NCBI GenBank assembly: GCA_902702965.1
Contig: CACRXP010000037.1
Span: 130,724-194,723, forward strand
Reading direction: 5' to 3'
Source of the DNA: Spirometra erinaceieuropaei
Lineage: Eukaryota > Platyhelminthes > Cestoda > Diphyllobothriidea > Diphyllobothriidae
DNA length: 64,000 nt
How positions within the stretch are numbered: position 1 is the first letter of the stretch; each line of letters opens with the position of its first letter. The position numbers and the translations under genes are program-made. This document shows, in pieces, positions 47,460-59,174 of this stretch. The notes under the pieces are model-generated. The model ran no database searches. It saw only the letters and a program-made list of their open reading frames with translations, and had not been told where the DNA came from.

Positions 47460-49217
47460 GATTTGGCGAGACGAGCAGTATTTCAGCACGACAGAAGGAT
47501 GATCCGAGTGCTCCTCCAAGATTGCCCCGCGAGACTTCGTAAGTACCGTCAAAGGATTGACCAAGAAAAGACCAGATGCTGTGAGTTCATGGGTGAGATC
47601 GGTACGAATCTGCTCCTGCGGAGGATAGCTGAACAAGCCCGCGAACAGAGCATGATACGCGACGCAGCACTGGAGAACAAATTTCGAAAGCTGCCCAATC
47701 CAACGTCGCCCAGAAACGACAAACGGGTGCACAACCTGTCATCAAAGGAGCTGACGAAGGATCAGATGCAGGTTTTACGGCACGAAGCTTCATTTAACAC
47801 GGCTGACGCCAAACCTGTTAACATGATTGCAGCAGTAGAATCAATCCTTTGTCAGACGGAGGCAACGGAGGAGACTAAGAGTCTCATCCGACACCAAGTG
47901 TCGTCTCTCCTGATGACCCACAGGCCGCGGGAAGTGCTTTCCAAGGTCGAACGTAATGCGCTTAGAGAACTCAAGGCCGACGAAGACCTGGTCATCGTGC
48001 CAGCGGACAAAGGACGCGCCACAGTTGTACTGGACAGGACAGACTAACTTCAAAAAGCCAAAGGTTTACTGGAGGACCGACAGTTCTATGTCCCATGTGC
48101 AACGAACACTTTAAAGGCGCTGACACGCGAAATTAATGCTACGTTGTTGGCCTTGGAGCTCAGCTATTTGTTCCTAGCAGATTTCGAGAGTTGATGACTT
48201 ATATAGCACAGTCGAATACTTTCTCCATTGTCACAGTAATGCGGCATTACCAATCAGTGTGTTTCGGGTACCAACTACCACCGGAAAGTCAATTTTGGCA
48301 AAATTGGAATATAATCTGAGAACAAAGTGCTCAGGAAAGCGACAAATACGATGCAAGTACTGAACTTCAACAGTAATCACCCAATCAGCCACAAACGCAG
48401 TTGTGTAAGGACGCTCTGCAGTGAGCCGGAAGACAAAATTGCCGAACTACAATACCTCCGACGGGTCTTCAAAGCCAATGGCTACCCGCGCAACTTCGTC
48501 AACCGGTGCATACGCAAAAGGGACGAAAGGCCTAACCGCACGGACACCAAATCTTGGCGGGCACTTCCGTATGTCAAGAACGTTTCGGAAACTGTCGGCC
48601 GCCTTCTCGCACCACTTGGGGTTGGAGTGGCACACAGACCGGAGGCAACCATCAGGCGTCTGGTCATGAAACCGAAAGACCCACTGCCACGGCTAGAAAC
48701 GTCTGGAGTCGTTTATCGGATCTGGTGCAGTTGCGGACAAAGCAACTACGTCGGAGAAACCGGAAGACAGCTCCGAACGAGAATGGCCGAACACGCGGCA
48801 GCGGTGCGCAGAAATGACGCCAGCTCTCAAGTTGCGGCCCATTCGACGAGATCCGGCCACACATTCAAATTCGATGAGGCCGAAATTCTCGCAAGAGGTG
48901 ACAACCGCGTGAGCCGGGAGCTACTGGAATCATGGTTTACTGGCCCCCAGTCCATCAACAAGTGCAACGAGCTTCCCACTCCATACTGCGTGCTAAAATT
49001 TCGCCTAGGCGGAGTAACAAGCCATGCGGGGAGCGCAGAGGTGAACACTTTTCCCAACACCGGGGTCGGTGCGTCAGATGGTGGAGCAATCATCACGCCA
49101 ACATCCAACGCACGTGATGAAATTGCAGCAATTATCGACTCGAATGTTGGCCAGCAAGCAGTGATCACACCAAGTTCGACGATCCCGGATGAAGGGGGGA
49201 GTCGTGAATGTTCATAG
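47460..49217 (+). pseudogene. PLE ORF, plus copy of the dimer
   Basis: From about 47460 to 48150 it encodes the N-terminal region of a PLE protein, including NLSSKELTKDQMQVL, RPREVLSKVERNALRELK and VIVPADKGRATVVLD (fingers region), with a stop at 48045. A spacer follows. From 48327 a 296-codon frame gives the C-terminal linker and the GIY-YIG endonuclease, matching the minus copy. The central RT is absent, so each half of the dimer lacks what the other has. Inactive. Confidence 0.8.
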
Positions 49218-49296
49218 GTATGCGGTAGCATGGCTACTGCATCCTATAAATACCGCAGCCCCTTGTGCAGCAACCACCCGTTTCTGCTTTTTGTCT

Positions 49297-49326
49297 CTGA
49301 TGATGGATTCGAGTAGGAATCCGAAA
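49297..49326 (+). ncRNA. Hammerhead-like core, right end of the dimer
   Basis: Mirror copy of the left core, on the plus strand and sense to the plus PLE copy. Stem II is fully paired. The outer stems are not assigned. Confidence 0.55.
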
Positions 49327-49373
49327 CGTCAGGCGAATAAAGCTCTTGTCCCGGCGATCGTGTCTGCTTCTTC

Positions 49374-51230
49374 ATCGCTGTATATTTTGTCTTCTCAAAG
49401 AGGAGCGTACTGCCGTCGGCGTTAGGAAGAATTGTAATCCCTTTGGTTGGCGGACCGTAGACGGTTTTGATCGCGGAAAAGTATTCCTTCCAGTCGTTGC
49501 GTTCCGCGTACGCTCGAATCTCCTCAGACTTTCGAGCCGTCTAGGCGTCCTGCATCTCACGCAGTCGCTGTTGCACAAGACAGCGGATACGGTAGATTGT
49601 CGCTTTGTTATCATCGGTAGGGTTACTGACGTCGGCTTTACGCAGACCATTCTTTTCGGCCGTCAGATTGCTGATGGCGGCGTGGTTGTCATAAAACCAG
49701 TCCTGGTATTTGTGACGTGCACGAGCGAGGACGGCCGGGGTTGTCGCCTGGACTGTATCCTGCATATGACACCACCGGTTCTCCACGAAGGCGTTCTCGT
49801 CAGTGAAGGCAGCGACTGGAATGTTGTCTAGCCTTTGGGCTAGCTCATTGCTGAAATGGACATGGTGAGCATGCGGACAACAAGACAATATTCAGCTTGC
49901 CTGGGGTCGCCTACCTTGGGGTCTTCTGCGAAGCTGTAAGCAAATACGCATCTTCGAGATGACGAGCCGATGATCAGTCCACCCATCGGCACCCGGAATC
50001 GCCTTTGTCACCATAATGTCCCGCAAGTCTTGCCTCCGGACGAGGAAATAGTCCAGCAGGTGCCATTTACGCGACCGACGATGCATCAAAGTGAGCTCCT
50101 TTCGCATCGGGTGGCGGAAGAAGGTGTTGGTCAGGATGAGCTGGTGTTCGCCGCAGGTTCGTTGAAAGAACAGGCCGTTGTTATTGGAGCCGTCGAGACC
50201 GTGGGGACCCAGAACTCCTCTCCAGGCAACATATTCTGGGCAGACGAGGAGGTTGAAGTCACAGGAGTCAATCAGCTTATCCGCCTTCGACGCATTCCCC
50301 AGGAAGGCGTGCAGGTCCTCGTAGAATTTGTCTTTTGCGGCGTCAGGGCTGGTCATCGGCAGAGCGTAGACGCTGATTATGTTTACGAATTCGCCTCGCG
50401 AAGAGGCAGGCGGAGGCTCACCAGACGATCGTTGATGCTCTGCGGCAGACATGGCAGTTGTTTCGTGCTGTCGTTCCGGATGGTAAAGGCGACACCGCAT
50501 CTCGTCGCTCTGCCCTGGGGCGACCGCTCCAGATGAAGATGTAGCCGGCACCCACCTCCAGTTGGCCTTGTTCGGAGAACCGGGTCTCGCCGAGTGCAGC
50601 GATGTCCACCTTATAGCGCGTCAGTTCACGAACCACTAGCGCTGTCCTCGGTCCCGGTCATTTGTTCCTCGGGTTTTCTAAAAGAGAACGAACATTCCAG
50701 GCTGTCAGAATGAGCGTACTGACCGGGCCAGTCCGACGAGGGGGCGGCGGGAACGAGGAGGCGGTGGAGGAGGCGGTGGAGGAGGCGGTGGAGGAGGAGG
50801 AGGAGGAGGAGGGAGAGTGCTGTTTCGATTGTGTGTTTAACGTCGGCGACCACGGTCAGCCTGCAGACGGCGTGGTTCCCCAGAATTTGTTTAGGGCACC
50901 TTTTCTAGCCCGTTCTTCCCCGCGGGGGTGAGCGGTGTTTTCTCTAAATAAGGCTGCTCAGTTGTGTCAGGCGGCTGTTGAACTCCACTATGAATGACGT
51001 CCTCGTATAGTGGGAAAATGACCCGAGTTAGCCTGGGACAGCCTTCAACATCGCCGTAAACCTGTGACCTACGGTGTACCAGACGGAGTTTCGTCTCGAC
51101 GATGCCGATGCGAAGATCCATCCGGCCAACAAAGTCGGCAGTACCGTGCGTGTGGAGATGCTCACAGATAGTCTCGCCTGGTTTAGCCCGCAGGTAGAGG
51201 CGGTTACCGGGGTGTGGCCGCTAGTCAGAG
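49374..51230 (-). mobile_element. Decayed APE-type LINE, 5' half
   Basis: Minus-strand pieces in order: a leucine/serine-coding GGC/GGA-rich tract (50754-50812); AWNVRSLLE-like sequence; ELTRYKVDIAALGETRFSEQ (apurinic endonuclease family, with the E of ETRF); a segment with PMTSPDAAKDKFYEDLHAFL and SCDFN (the usual GDFN is altered); HLLDYFLVRR; and DGWTDHRLVISKMRI with the terminal D-H pair of the endonuclease. Then comes the linker with QRLREMQDA. Frameshifts break it. The right boundary at about 51230 is approximate, set by the loss of LINE-like sequence. Confidence 0.75.
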
Positions 51231-51326
51231 CCTAGTTTCGGCACATACGGGAGTTAGGTGGCAGCAAATGGACGTTAGGCGTAGTCTACACCTGCAATCA
51301 AGTAAGCTACCTACTACATCCATAAC

Positions 51327-51815
51327 GTGAAACCATCGCTGGACATCCCTACACCCCTAGGAGCACACTCAGATACATCCTTGCACACAGTCGATCCTGT
51401 GCATCGTGTGGTCACACCTAACTACCCCAAGCGACTGCGTCAGCGCCTACTAGCAACGGCAGAAACGACTGCCACCAGGTTACAGAGACCGGTCCTGTGC
51501 GCTCAGAAGAACCTCTCTCACGTTTCGCGTCTACCGTAGGCAAGGTTCGATTAATTGTATGCACGTCTGCGCACCCCCGTTCCCCCTCTTCCCCCTGTGA
51601 CACGGCTCTACCTAAACTTCACTGTCCTTTACTGCCTCCTCTCTCTCCCTTCTCCCCTCTATTCTCACACCCCGTTTGTATGAGAAGACGAACCTTAATC
51701 GATTGCTCTTATGGCTCACACGTTTCAGTTTGTACCTCGATCCCATGTAAATGTGCAGGCCCGATGAGAATTTATCGAAGGCACGCCTATGCTCGCCAAA
51801 TGATCTTCTGAACTA
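51327..51815 (+). repeat. Dispersed repeat with decayed ORF, copy 2
   Basis: Related to 24850-25345: NYPKRLRQRLLATAE followed by RPVLCAQKNL, a C/T-rich 3' flank, and the shared end CCCGATGAGAATTTATCGA with CTATGCTCGCCAAATGAT. The two copies differ a great deal in the flank, so both are old. Confidence 0.55.
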
Positions 51816-53066
51816 CCTACAATGACAAGGGGGAATGAAATAGTGTCATCAGCCAATCGTGTTCGTCCAGGCTCTAAATAAGCATACAGTTGAAAGGGGT
51901 CAGTAGTCTCGTTTTCGTATTATCGATTGTCGAACCAACGGCCGAGGAGCCATCAGTAACAACCTGAAATATTGAGGGGTATCTTGCTGGAACGGTTGGT
52001 TGCAAGAGGAGGAGTGCGCACTGTCTGGTTTGCTTTGCAATGCTCGAAAAGGTTTTCTTACAAAAGGGAATAGCTGACCTTCGTCTAGGGCCTTCCACAT
52101 AGATAAAAAAAGACAAATTTCATATTCTTATGATTCTGTCGACATAACCGCTCCGACTGCTGATAAGTCGTAGCCAAATTACTTCCTGATGGGTTTGCCA
52201 ACGGTCCGGAAACAAAAAGGGACTATAATACCATATCTAGCGATCAGGTCAAAAAGTAGATTTCCCTCGAGTATCCGTCTAAATATTTTTCATGACAGTT
52301 GAAAAACCTATTTAAAGGGCTCCGTGGTTGAGTATTTGACTCTAAAAGTCCTGACTGGTTTGATCTCTAAGTACTCAAGAATACGGGTTTTTTGTGGTTA
52401 ACGATGGGGTATGTCGAAAATGCTAATTTAACTTTTAGGGGCTATTTACTAAAGTGCCCGAATTATTTAGAGAGTTTACAGGCCATTCAAACAATTCGGA
52501 ACTATGATGAGATATCAGAGGATTTCGCACTTGGGCTGTAAAAGGAGGCATAATGAAGTACGCAGCATACGCTGGAATCCAGATTGCTTATTTTGCTTGG
52601 ATTTGTGGAAATTCGACTCTTAAATCCAGCTGTTTCAGTGGGAATTATCTGCGAAAATTAATACACACCCTAATATCATATATTTAGATTGCTTAAAAAT
52701 TAAACCTTCCTACTTATTAAGCGTTAACCTCCAGAAGTTATTTTAGGCTTGCCATTTTGACTTTGTCATTATTTGGCCACAATCACTCACCAGACATCCT
52801 CAATGAGGACGGTGAACAGTAGCAAGATCGCTAAAGACTGCATCCTACCCTTAGATCATGCCTGATAGTTTGATTGGAAGACCTCCGCTAAAATCCATAG
52901 GTTGCAGAACGTAAAAGATTATCCAGGGATCACTGCCTCCAGGACCTATACTGACTATACCTGATACAGGCAGTGTCATGCATTTCATTGGCGCGGGCCC
53001 ATTTGAGGACTGCCTGCTATTTCTGAAAACAATGCTTGCATTCGATCTCCCAACTCGTTTTCGTAG
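51816..53066. other. Mostly featureless
   Basis: AT-rich non-coding DNA with one tRNA-like stretch at 52317-52382 (listed separately). Confidence 0.5.
52317..52382 (+). repeat. Possible tRNA-derived SINE head
   Basis: GGGCTCCGTGGTTGAGTATT resembles a tRNA 5' end with an A box (TGGTTGAGTATTTG), and GGTTTGATCTC about 30 bases later resembles a B box. Acceptor-stem pairing is poor, so it is not a tRNA gene. Confidence 0.35.
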
Positions 53067-53247
53067 ATTCGAAGATAAGGTTGTTCATTTTGGTGGACAA
53101 CTTTTCAGTCTGGATAAGGGATTCATACTGGAAGTCTGACATGGCAGCAGTCAAACATTTCGCGCCCAAACCGTTTGCTCAAAACTGTACAATAGGAGGA
53201 CAAGGAAAACAAAACTTGCCTGACCCGGAACTGCTGGCGACAAAGCA
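53067..53247 (+). CDS. Candidate internal exon, unknown protein
   Basis: The acceptor ACTCGTTTTCGTAG (exon start 53067) and the strong donor AAAGCA|GTAAGT (exon end 53247) bound 181 nt. The single sensible frame starts with two bases of a split codon and gives about 60 residues, including RLFILVDNFSVWIRDSYWKS and a Pro/Gly-containing second half. The composition is protein-like and GC-richer than the flanks. I do not recognise the family. Confidence 0.4.
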
Positions 53248-54328
53248 GTAAGTGGTGTGCGCTTTCTGCACACAATGTCCTACGTTCGTGCGTTAAAGTG
53301 TACCTTTCGGCTATTAGCCTCTGGCTGCGAGAAATTTTCAAAACAAAGCGATGTTGGCGACCATTAGTGAACCACGCCGATGCATACCCTTTTTAATACC
53401 ATTTTTTGTCTGGCGCGAACATCGGGGTCTACAAATCATTGTGCTATTTTTGCCGAGGGAAACCTTTCATTGGGGAATGTAACTTCAACGGACTAGTCTT
53501 TTTGTGTGAAGCAGCTGTTTGAAAGAACGAGGTGGCCTCTTTTTCCTTTGTAACATGAATACCCATTTATACCAGGCCTTTCTACTCATTAACAAAGCTT
53601 TTTCTGTAGATAAAATGTTTGCTGTCGTAAGCTTTTTACTGCATGAACGTTGAAATTTCGTCTCCTCAGATACGTTTGGCTATCCCTGAAAATACGTGGA
53701 AATGCAAACTTCAAAATGAACCAGTTGTTTCGTGACGCCTAGTAGAGCCTTTAATTACTTTGTATTTCCGCATTTCTTATACTCGGCTTTTTTTGATCAC
53801 ATGCACAGTTGGCTAAAAAGTTCGACCACGCAGCCTATACCATAACGTTGATCGTAAAGGAGATGACTGGGTCGCAGATCCAGCTCTATTTTTGCCTTTG
53901 TGACGCGCAGTTAAAATAAATTTAGAGTATAATGCCTGTTGTGAAGGGACCATTGTACGCACAGACCGCATGACAGGGTGAGGAATCATTTTGCAACATA
54001 GCTGGTTACTTTCTGCTTGCTGTAGGATCTCTTTCTCTTTTACTCGTCATCAGGCACTTGGCATTAAAGGTGGTTTTGAAAGTTATTCAAGAATGCCAGT
54101 AAACGTTAAAACATTTACGTCAACGCGTGCACCACAAGGAGTAACGGCTGCTTTTCTTCAGCACATCAGCTGTTGGAGAGCATGGTTAAACCGTTTTTTC
54201 GGACTACGTATATGAGCTAAAAATAAGTCAGCATCTGGTCGTCAAAATCAGACGGAGTAATCTATCAACTGTACACGGCAATTTCCTTGATCATCATAAA
54301 GTCGCCAACCTTTTGTTCTCCCCCTTAC

Positions 54329-54503
54329 CACTTCCAACGATGCCGCCAAGACTAAAAGTGTTAGACGCCATGTGAAATGCCGTTTCAGACTACATGTGGT
54401 GATGCAAATTTGTTCGCGTTCCACACGTGGGGAAACAGATTTATGGTTGCCGAGTTTGCCTTTGTCTCCATAAATGTTAGCTTCAAACAGGAGCTGCGTA
54501 GGG
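54329..54503 (-). CDS. Candidate internal exon, hydrophobic end
   Basis: A minus-strand acceptor (GCGTCGACTTCCAG) and donor (GAAGTG|GTAAGG) frame 175 nt, about 58 codons. It includes EREQICITTCSLKRHF and a hydrophobic RLTLLVLAASLEV next to the donor. Unrecognised, and on the opposite strand to its neighbours, so it may be a chance frame. Confidence 0.25.
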
Positions 54504-54703
54504 CTGGAAGTCGACGCAGTCAGCACCAAGTTATATTTCTTGTGTGGTGAAAGTTATGTACTGCCACAGGGACTCATGGTGTTCAAGCTTGTTCACCAGG
54601 GAAAATTAAGGCACACAAGGCCTACCTGATCAGACTAACCCGGCAATATATTCTTTGACGAATAAGCAGCTTCTCCGAATAGTAAGGGCCAGGCAAGTTA
54701 CAG

Positions 54704-54930
54704 AAGAGAGTACCGTGGTTACCGTAGTCTTAATGTTTACGAATTCTGAACCTAGAATGCTTTTTAACGAACAATTAAAGGAAGTTATAAACAAAATCGA
54801 ATTGTTAAAACCAGGTCAAAGAACAGTCTTATTTAGAGACTGTGAGAGCCGCTATTTCTCATTGCCTTCATTGATAACCACAACTATTTTTCTACTGTTA
54901 TTTTATATTGATATTATTCGACGCCCCTAA
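54704..54930 (+). CDS. Candidate terminal exon, possible SEA-like domain plus membrane segment
   Basis: An acceptor at 54703 (GGCAAGTTACAG) leads into a frame with TVVTVVLMFTNSEPRML, then a charged helix-like stretch and a FRDCES segment. It finishes with a hydrophobic span of about 20 residues (PSLITTTIFLLLFYI) and a short basic tail before the stop at 54928-54930. The strand-helix pattern followed by a membrane span recalls SEA-type domains, but only weakly. A consensus AATAAA lies 81 bases after the stop (55011-55016), which suits a final exon. Confidence 0.35.
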
Positions 54931-55196
54931 GAAAGAGTGCAAACAAGCACGTGTAGATTAAATGCAGCATAGAAGGAGGTTTTGTTTTGAACTTGCATGT
55001 CAGAGCCCTCAATAAACCCACCTCCTCTGTCCACAATCTTTTCAATTCTGTAAACTTGACAAACGGATTGTTAGCATGGAACTTCCGTTTCTTTAGTAGA
55101 ATGTTCTGTCCATTAGTGTCATTTTAATCCAGACAGACAGCAGAATATACAAGGCGCTTTTTTAGAACTGGGAGATTGACTAAAAAGGCTTTTTAG

Positions 55197-55571
55197 ATAC
55201 AAAGCTCAGTGGACTGGATCGTTAGGCAAGTTGCCCGTCCCTCCGCATTCTCAGTCTGGCCACCCACTGCGAGATACGAAAAACAAAGACTTGTTATTTT
55301 TCTCAGTGACCGGCCTATTCGGCGGACATCTGAGGCCTGTAACAATGACGACACCGATGAGATAATGAGCATTGTAAATCAAGAATTTGTAAACCCTTTT
55401 AAAATAACATTTTTTAAACTGACTGAGACATCTCTCTGTAGTGGTTTCGAAAAAGAAAAGAAACGTTGCTCAAAACGTTTTAGGAGCATTTTTTTGCATT
55501 CGAAGCAAACACCACACCAGGACTCTTCTCGAGTAGATGAGAGCACTACGCTTCTTGATTGTTTAACCTGA
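55197..55571 (+). CDS. Candidate exon, unknown protein
   Basis: The acceptor AAAAAGGCTTTTTAG opens a phase-0 frame of 124 codons to a TGA at 55569-55571. The first half (VDWIVRQVARPSAFSVWPPT onward, then a DDTDEIMSIV stretch) looks more protein-like than the AT-rich second half. A donor ATTT|GTAAAC at about 55388 may end the true exon earlier. Unrecognised. Confidence 0.28.
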   Translation: MQSSVDWIVRQVARPSAFSVWPPTARYEKQRLVIFLSDRPIRRTSEACNNDDTDEIMSIVNQEFVNPFKITFFKLTETSLCSGFEKEKKRCSKRFRSIFLHSKQTPHQDSSRVDESTTLLDCLT

Positions 55572-55989
55572 GTAACTGAAAACCAGCAGAAGGTATAAAT
55601 TGAGCGGGCACCTAGGGACGAGTGTGAAAATCTAACCGCGATGCATTCAGCAAAGGCATGAAAGCGTTTTTGTCATTTATCTCCCTACATCAATTCAAGC
55701 GTTTCTGCATGGAAGATCTACAACAGCCGTTTTATGGAAGCGCCAAGTAGTTCATAAAGTTCAAAAAATAGCGATTTGATCACCAAGAGGTCGAGAAAAG
55801 TCAGCTTGTCGTGATATGTTAAGATGGAAAAAATTCTAAACACTTGTCGCCCTAACGTCAAGAATCAGCCCCAGAAATCATCATCAAGGGCATTTGCAAA
55901 TGAGGGTGCTGAAGAAACAAGAAGCGCAGCATTTATAGGACTCAATGGCAATGCACCCACAGGTCTGGCATAATTAGCAGAATCTGCTT

Positions 55990-56400
55990 ACATAGAATTA
56001 CTCCTACAAAATAAATACAACGAGATGAAGAATCGCCTCGGACACACCCAGATCCACGCACTCCTGATCTTCTGTCTCACGGTGAACTTCAAACTCGACG
56101 AAACAATCTAAGAACTGGTGACAGGCACGCAAATTGGTTCATGATTTCTGAACTCATAGCCGACACGGTCCTACAACGGCTGAAGCCGCTAGTCTTCAAG
56201 ACCATGCGCAGAAATTCTGGACTCGTTATGCGGATTACACTTCCGTTGTGATCAAAAGAGACCATCTGCGGACACCCAAAGGATATCGCAACGTCGTCTT
56301 CCCGCAACTATTGAGTTCCGACAGCAACCACCCAATCTCAGTTAAACACAGTTAACTAAGGGCGCTATAACGGCAGCTCGAGACGCACCACAGAGAGTAT
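55990..56400 (+). mobile_element. Penelope-like element fragment (RT)
   Basis: Plus-strand, out-of-frame remnants of the RT: LLLQNKYNEMKNRLGHTQIH, then a decayed motif B (GTQIGS), a LDSLCGLHFRCD stretch where the motif C region has decayed, and a jump to SSDSNHPIS. Stops throughout. Confidence 0.7.
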
Positions 56401-57821
56401 CTTTCCAATTTGAGATTATATATGCTCGTGAAATGTCTATTTATATGGCATCGCATCAGGATGTTCAGTAGTGCCACTTATAAAATACACAACATGGTCG
56501 ATATCCACTACTTCATATGAGCATAGATAAATTTGTGATATTCCATTAATGGAATGTAGGAAGTAATTATGTTGCGAACCCTCAATTCAAGTTCAACGAC
56601 AAGAGGGGCAAAAAATTATTGGGAAGGTGAAGAACTTTTTAAAAAATAAAGGTATTTTCTTCAAGTAGAAAATTTGAGGAGGACGCAATTTGCTACCAAA
56701 TGAGTAGTAGAAAGAGTATTTTTCTGCACGTTTTCTATATAATACATTTAAACTTGTAAAGGTATCGCAAATCACTTGAAAAATTGCATGCTAAATAAGC
56801 ATTTTGCAGAGCGTGGCCTTTATAGGCGGTAGAAAATAAACACATACAAAAGTGGGCACCCTAACGCAAATAAAAGACTTTAGGGCTATGCTGCACGTAA
56901 CTGATATTATGTCCCTGCCTAAGTAATATTTCCGAATCGAAAACGTATTTCAGAATTTCGGTTAACATTTCATAAGATAACACATCTACTCTATATTGGC
57001 ACATAGCAAACGTTGCATGGTGTTTTACAGCCCAGAGAGTTGTGTATGTCCTTCAAAATAAGTAGGTGGATTAGGAACTTCCTTAAGTTTTTCTTTTTGC
57101 GTGAACACTCCTGTGATACTACACAGAAGTTATGCATGGGGTCATTTGCACGAAGTCCAATATTCAGAATGTTATGGGCAGATTGCAGCACCCTTATGTC
57201 ATGGCTTTTATTCAAAGGCATGATCAGAATAAGAACTCTTAGGAACGGAACTGAAGAATAGCTGGAGATAGAATTCTGCTCTGCGCATAAGCGTGCCTAG
57301 CGCCCAACAAAACCGTTTTTGAGCGAAACCTAACGTGATCACCGTTTATTTTTTAATTGTATTTACATACGACAACATCAGAGCTTTAAGAACAGTTAGG
57401 TGAGGGTTCGGGATGCCTGACTGCTCTGACGGCGGACTTGCTCTTTGCCTTCAAGGCTTGCAGGGGGTTCGATCAAAGGTAACAGAAACTCTTAATGACT
57501 CAGCTTTCCTAGCCGGTTCCCGTAGAGGGACAAATCGTTGAGCGCAAGCTGTACAGGACCGTCAGTTTTGGGGGCGTTTTCCTTCATTTCCCTGTCTCCG
57601 GGCTGTTATGATACCCATCGAAAACTTATCATGTTAAAGAATACGAAACTCGATCGTTTAAGGAAGAATTTTAGTTGGTTACACTTATCTACCCATTTAA
57701 ATGAACTGTTGAATCGCCAATTACTGTGATATTATTTGAATAGCGGTTTTATCAGTGGGAGCATTGAAGACGGCTAATATAGAACGCCGGAGTTTTGCGA
57801 TCATGGAAGTTTTTATGAGTA
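56401..57821. other. No supported gene
   Basis: AT-rich DNA. A weak tRNA-like B box (GGGGGTTCGATC, about 57465) hints at an old SINE but has no clear A box. Confidence 0.45.
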
Positions 57822-58072
57822 TGATGTGGTTATGCTGCCGCACCTGATGGAAACAATACTGGTTAGGGGCTAGGGCAATGGTTAGGGCAACTATTTTTCA
57901 ACCACTCAAAGAAAAACCGCGCATTCCCAATAGCTTTTCCTTTATATATAATTACTTGATCTCGTCGCTCGGGCGTTCCCCGGTCCCACCTGTGAAAACC
58001 CTACCACCACCGGCCCCGTATTACAGGTGGCTGGGGTTTGTTTACCTCAGGTGCGGCTAAATAACCACATCT
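57822..58072. mobile_element. MITE-like element, copy 2
   Basis: Ends TGATGTGGTTATGCTGCCGC and, at the right, its near-complement GTGCGGCTAAATAACCACAT. The interior matches copy 1 at 13427-13700 (AACCACTCAAAG, CTCGTCGC, CGGTCCCACCTGTGAAAA, GTATTACAGGTGGCTGG). It is about 23 bp shorter than copy 1. No ORF. Confidence 0.65.
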
Positions 58073-58784
58073 GACCGTTTTGTGTATTCATCGTGTATTT
58101 TTTAATGCACCGCCCACTTAGCAAACTGATGTGGACTGTAAAAGTCGAGCCCATGTGGACGCGAAATACTTTTGCAAAAAATAGGTGAATGTCATTGGTT
58201 GTAACTCCCTGCCACTGAAGTCGAAATACGGTGCGCCCGTCAGCGAGAGCAGCACCGGAATACTTCCGACCCTAATCCTAAAATTTTACTCCATTTGTTA
58301 AGGTAGTGAGGTATTCATGAGCGAGACAATCCATACACTCTGTGGGAGAGGGTGCGCATTCGTCAGCCTAATCTTTTGTTTGGGCTGCCCGGAACTCAAC
58401 CACCGGTCTCGTGGTCCGGCGTTAACGTGCGGCAGGAAATCACCACGCCACAAGTCAGTTTGGCATACCGAACCCGTGCTTGAGGTAGTAATTATCACGC
58501 CGCCAGGTCATATGCGGCTTTCCAACACCGGAAACCCTCGAGAGATCTGCCCACACTGAAGTTCAGAGCTGGACCAATGGGAACAGGCGTATCAGTCAAA
58601 ACCATCGCCGTTGGAGCCGATGCACTCAAGTTCACTGCTATCCCTGTCCGGCTTTCGCTCCAGGCAGCACCTGATAACACACTACTGGCAGATCTGATGT
58701 CAATAGACGCGAAGAGGCGAGTCCCAGGAAGTAGTCTTGAAGAAGGAGACACGATCGCCGGGACAAGAGCTTTATTCGCCTGAC

Positions 58785-58815
58785 GTTTCGGATTCCTACT
58801 CGAATCCATCATCAG
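58785..58815 (-). ncRNA. Hammerhead-like core, left arm
   Basis: CTGATGA, a stem GGATTC/GAATCC with a six-base loop, then GAAA on the minus strand. Confidence 0.55.
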
Positions 58816-59144
58816 AGACAAAAAGCAGAAACGGGTGGTTGTTGCACAAGGGGCTGCGGTATTTATAGGATGCAGTAGCCATGGTACCGTATACCTATGA
58901 ACATTCACGGCTCCGCCCCTTCATCCGGGATCGTCGCACTTGGCGTGATCATTGCTTGATGGCCGATAATTGCAGCAATTATCGACTCGAATGTCGGCCA
59001 TCAAGCAATGATCACGCCAAGTGCGACGATCCCGGATGAAGGGGCGGAGCCGTGAATGTTCATAGGTATACGGTACCATGGCTACTGCATCCTATAAATA
59101 CCGCAGCCCCTTGTGCAACAACCACCCGTTTCTGCTTTTTGTCT

Positions 59145-59174
59145 CTGATGATGGATTCGAGTAGGTATCCGAAA
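59145..59174 (+). ncRNA. Hammerhead-like core, right arm, stem II damaged
   Basis: Same boxes as the left arm on the plus strand, but the 3' side of stem II reads GTATCC in place of GAATCC, so one pair is lost. Confidence 0.5.

Larger units (their letters stand above)
45633..49373. mobile_element. Head-to-head Penelope-like dimer with 10-bp target duplication
   Basis: ATCGCTGTAT stands at both edges (45623-45632 and 49374-49383). Inside are two PLE copies with 3' ends facing outward. The arms 45674-46716 and 48331-49373 mirror each other about one centre without net indels, and their ORF parts appear identical. The middle holds a minus-strand RT piece and a plus-strand N-terminal piece. The left edge has about 40 extra bases (45633-45673, with CGAGTCCCAGGAAGTAGT) that the right edge lacks. 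The insertion interrupts the LINE. Confidence 0.9.

Noticed and set aside
57410..57560. tRNA-like stretch with GGGGGTTCGATC
   Set aside because: A B-box-like element is present but there is no clear A box, and the stems do not pair.
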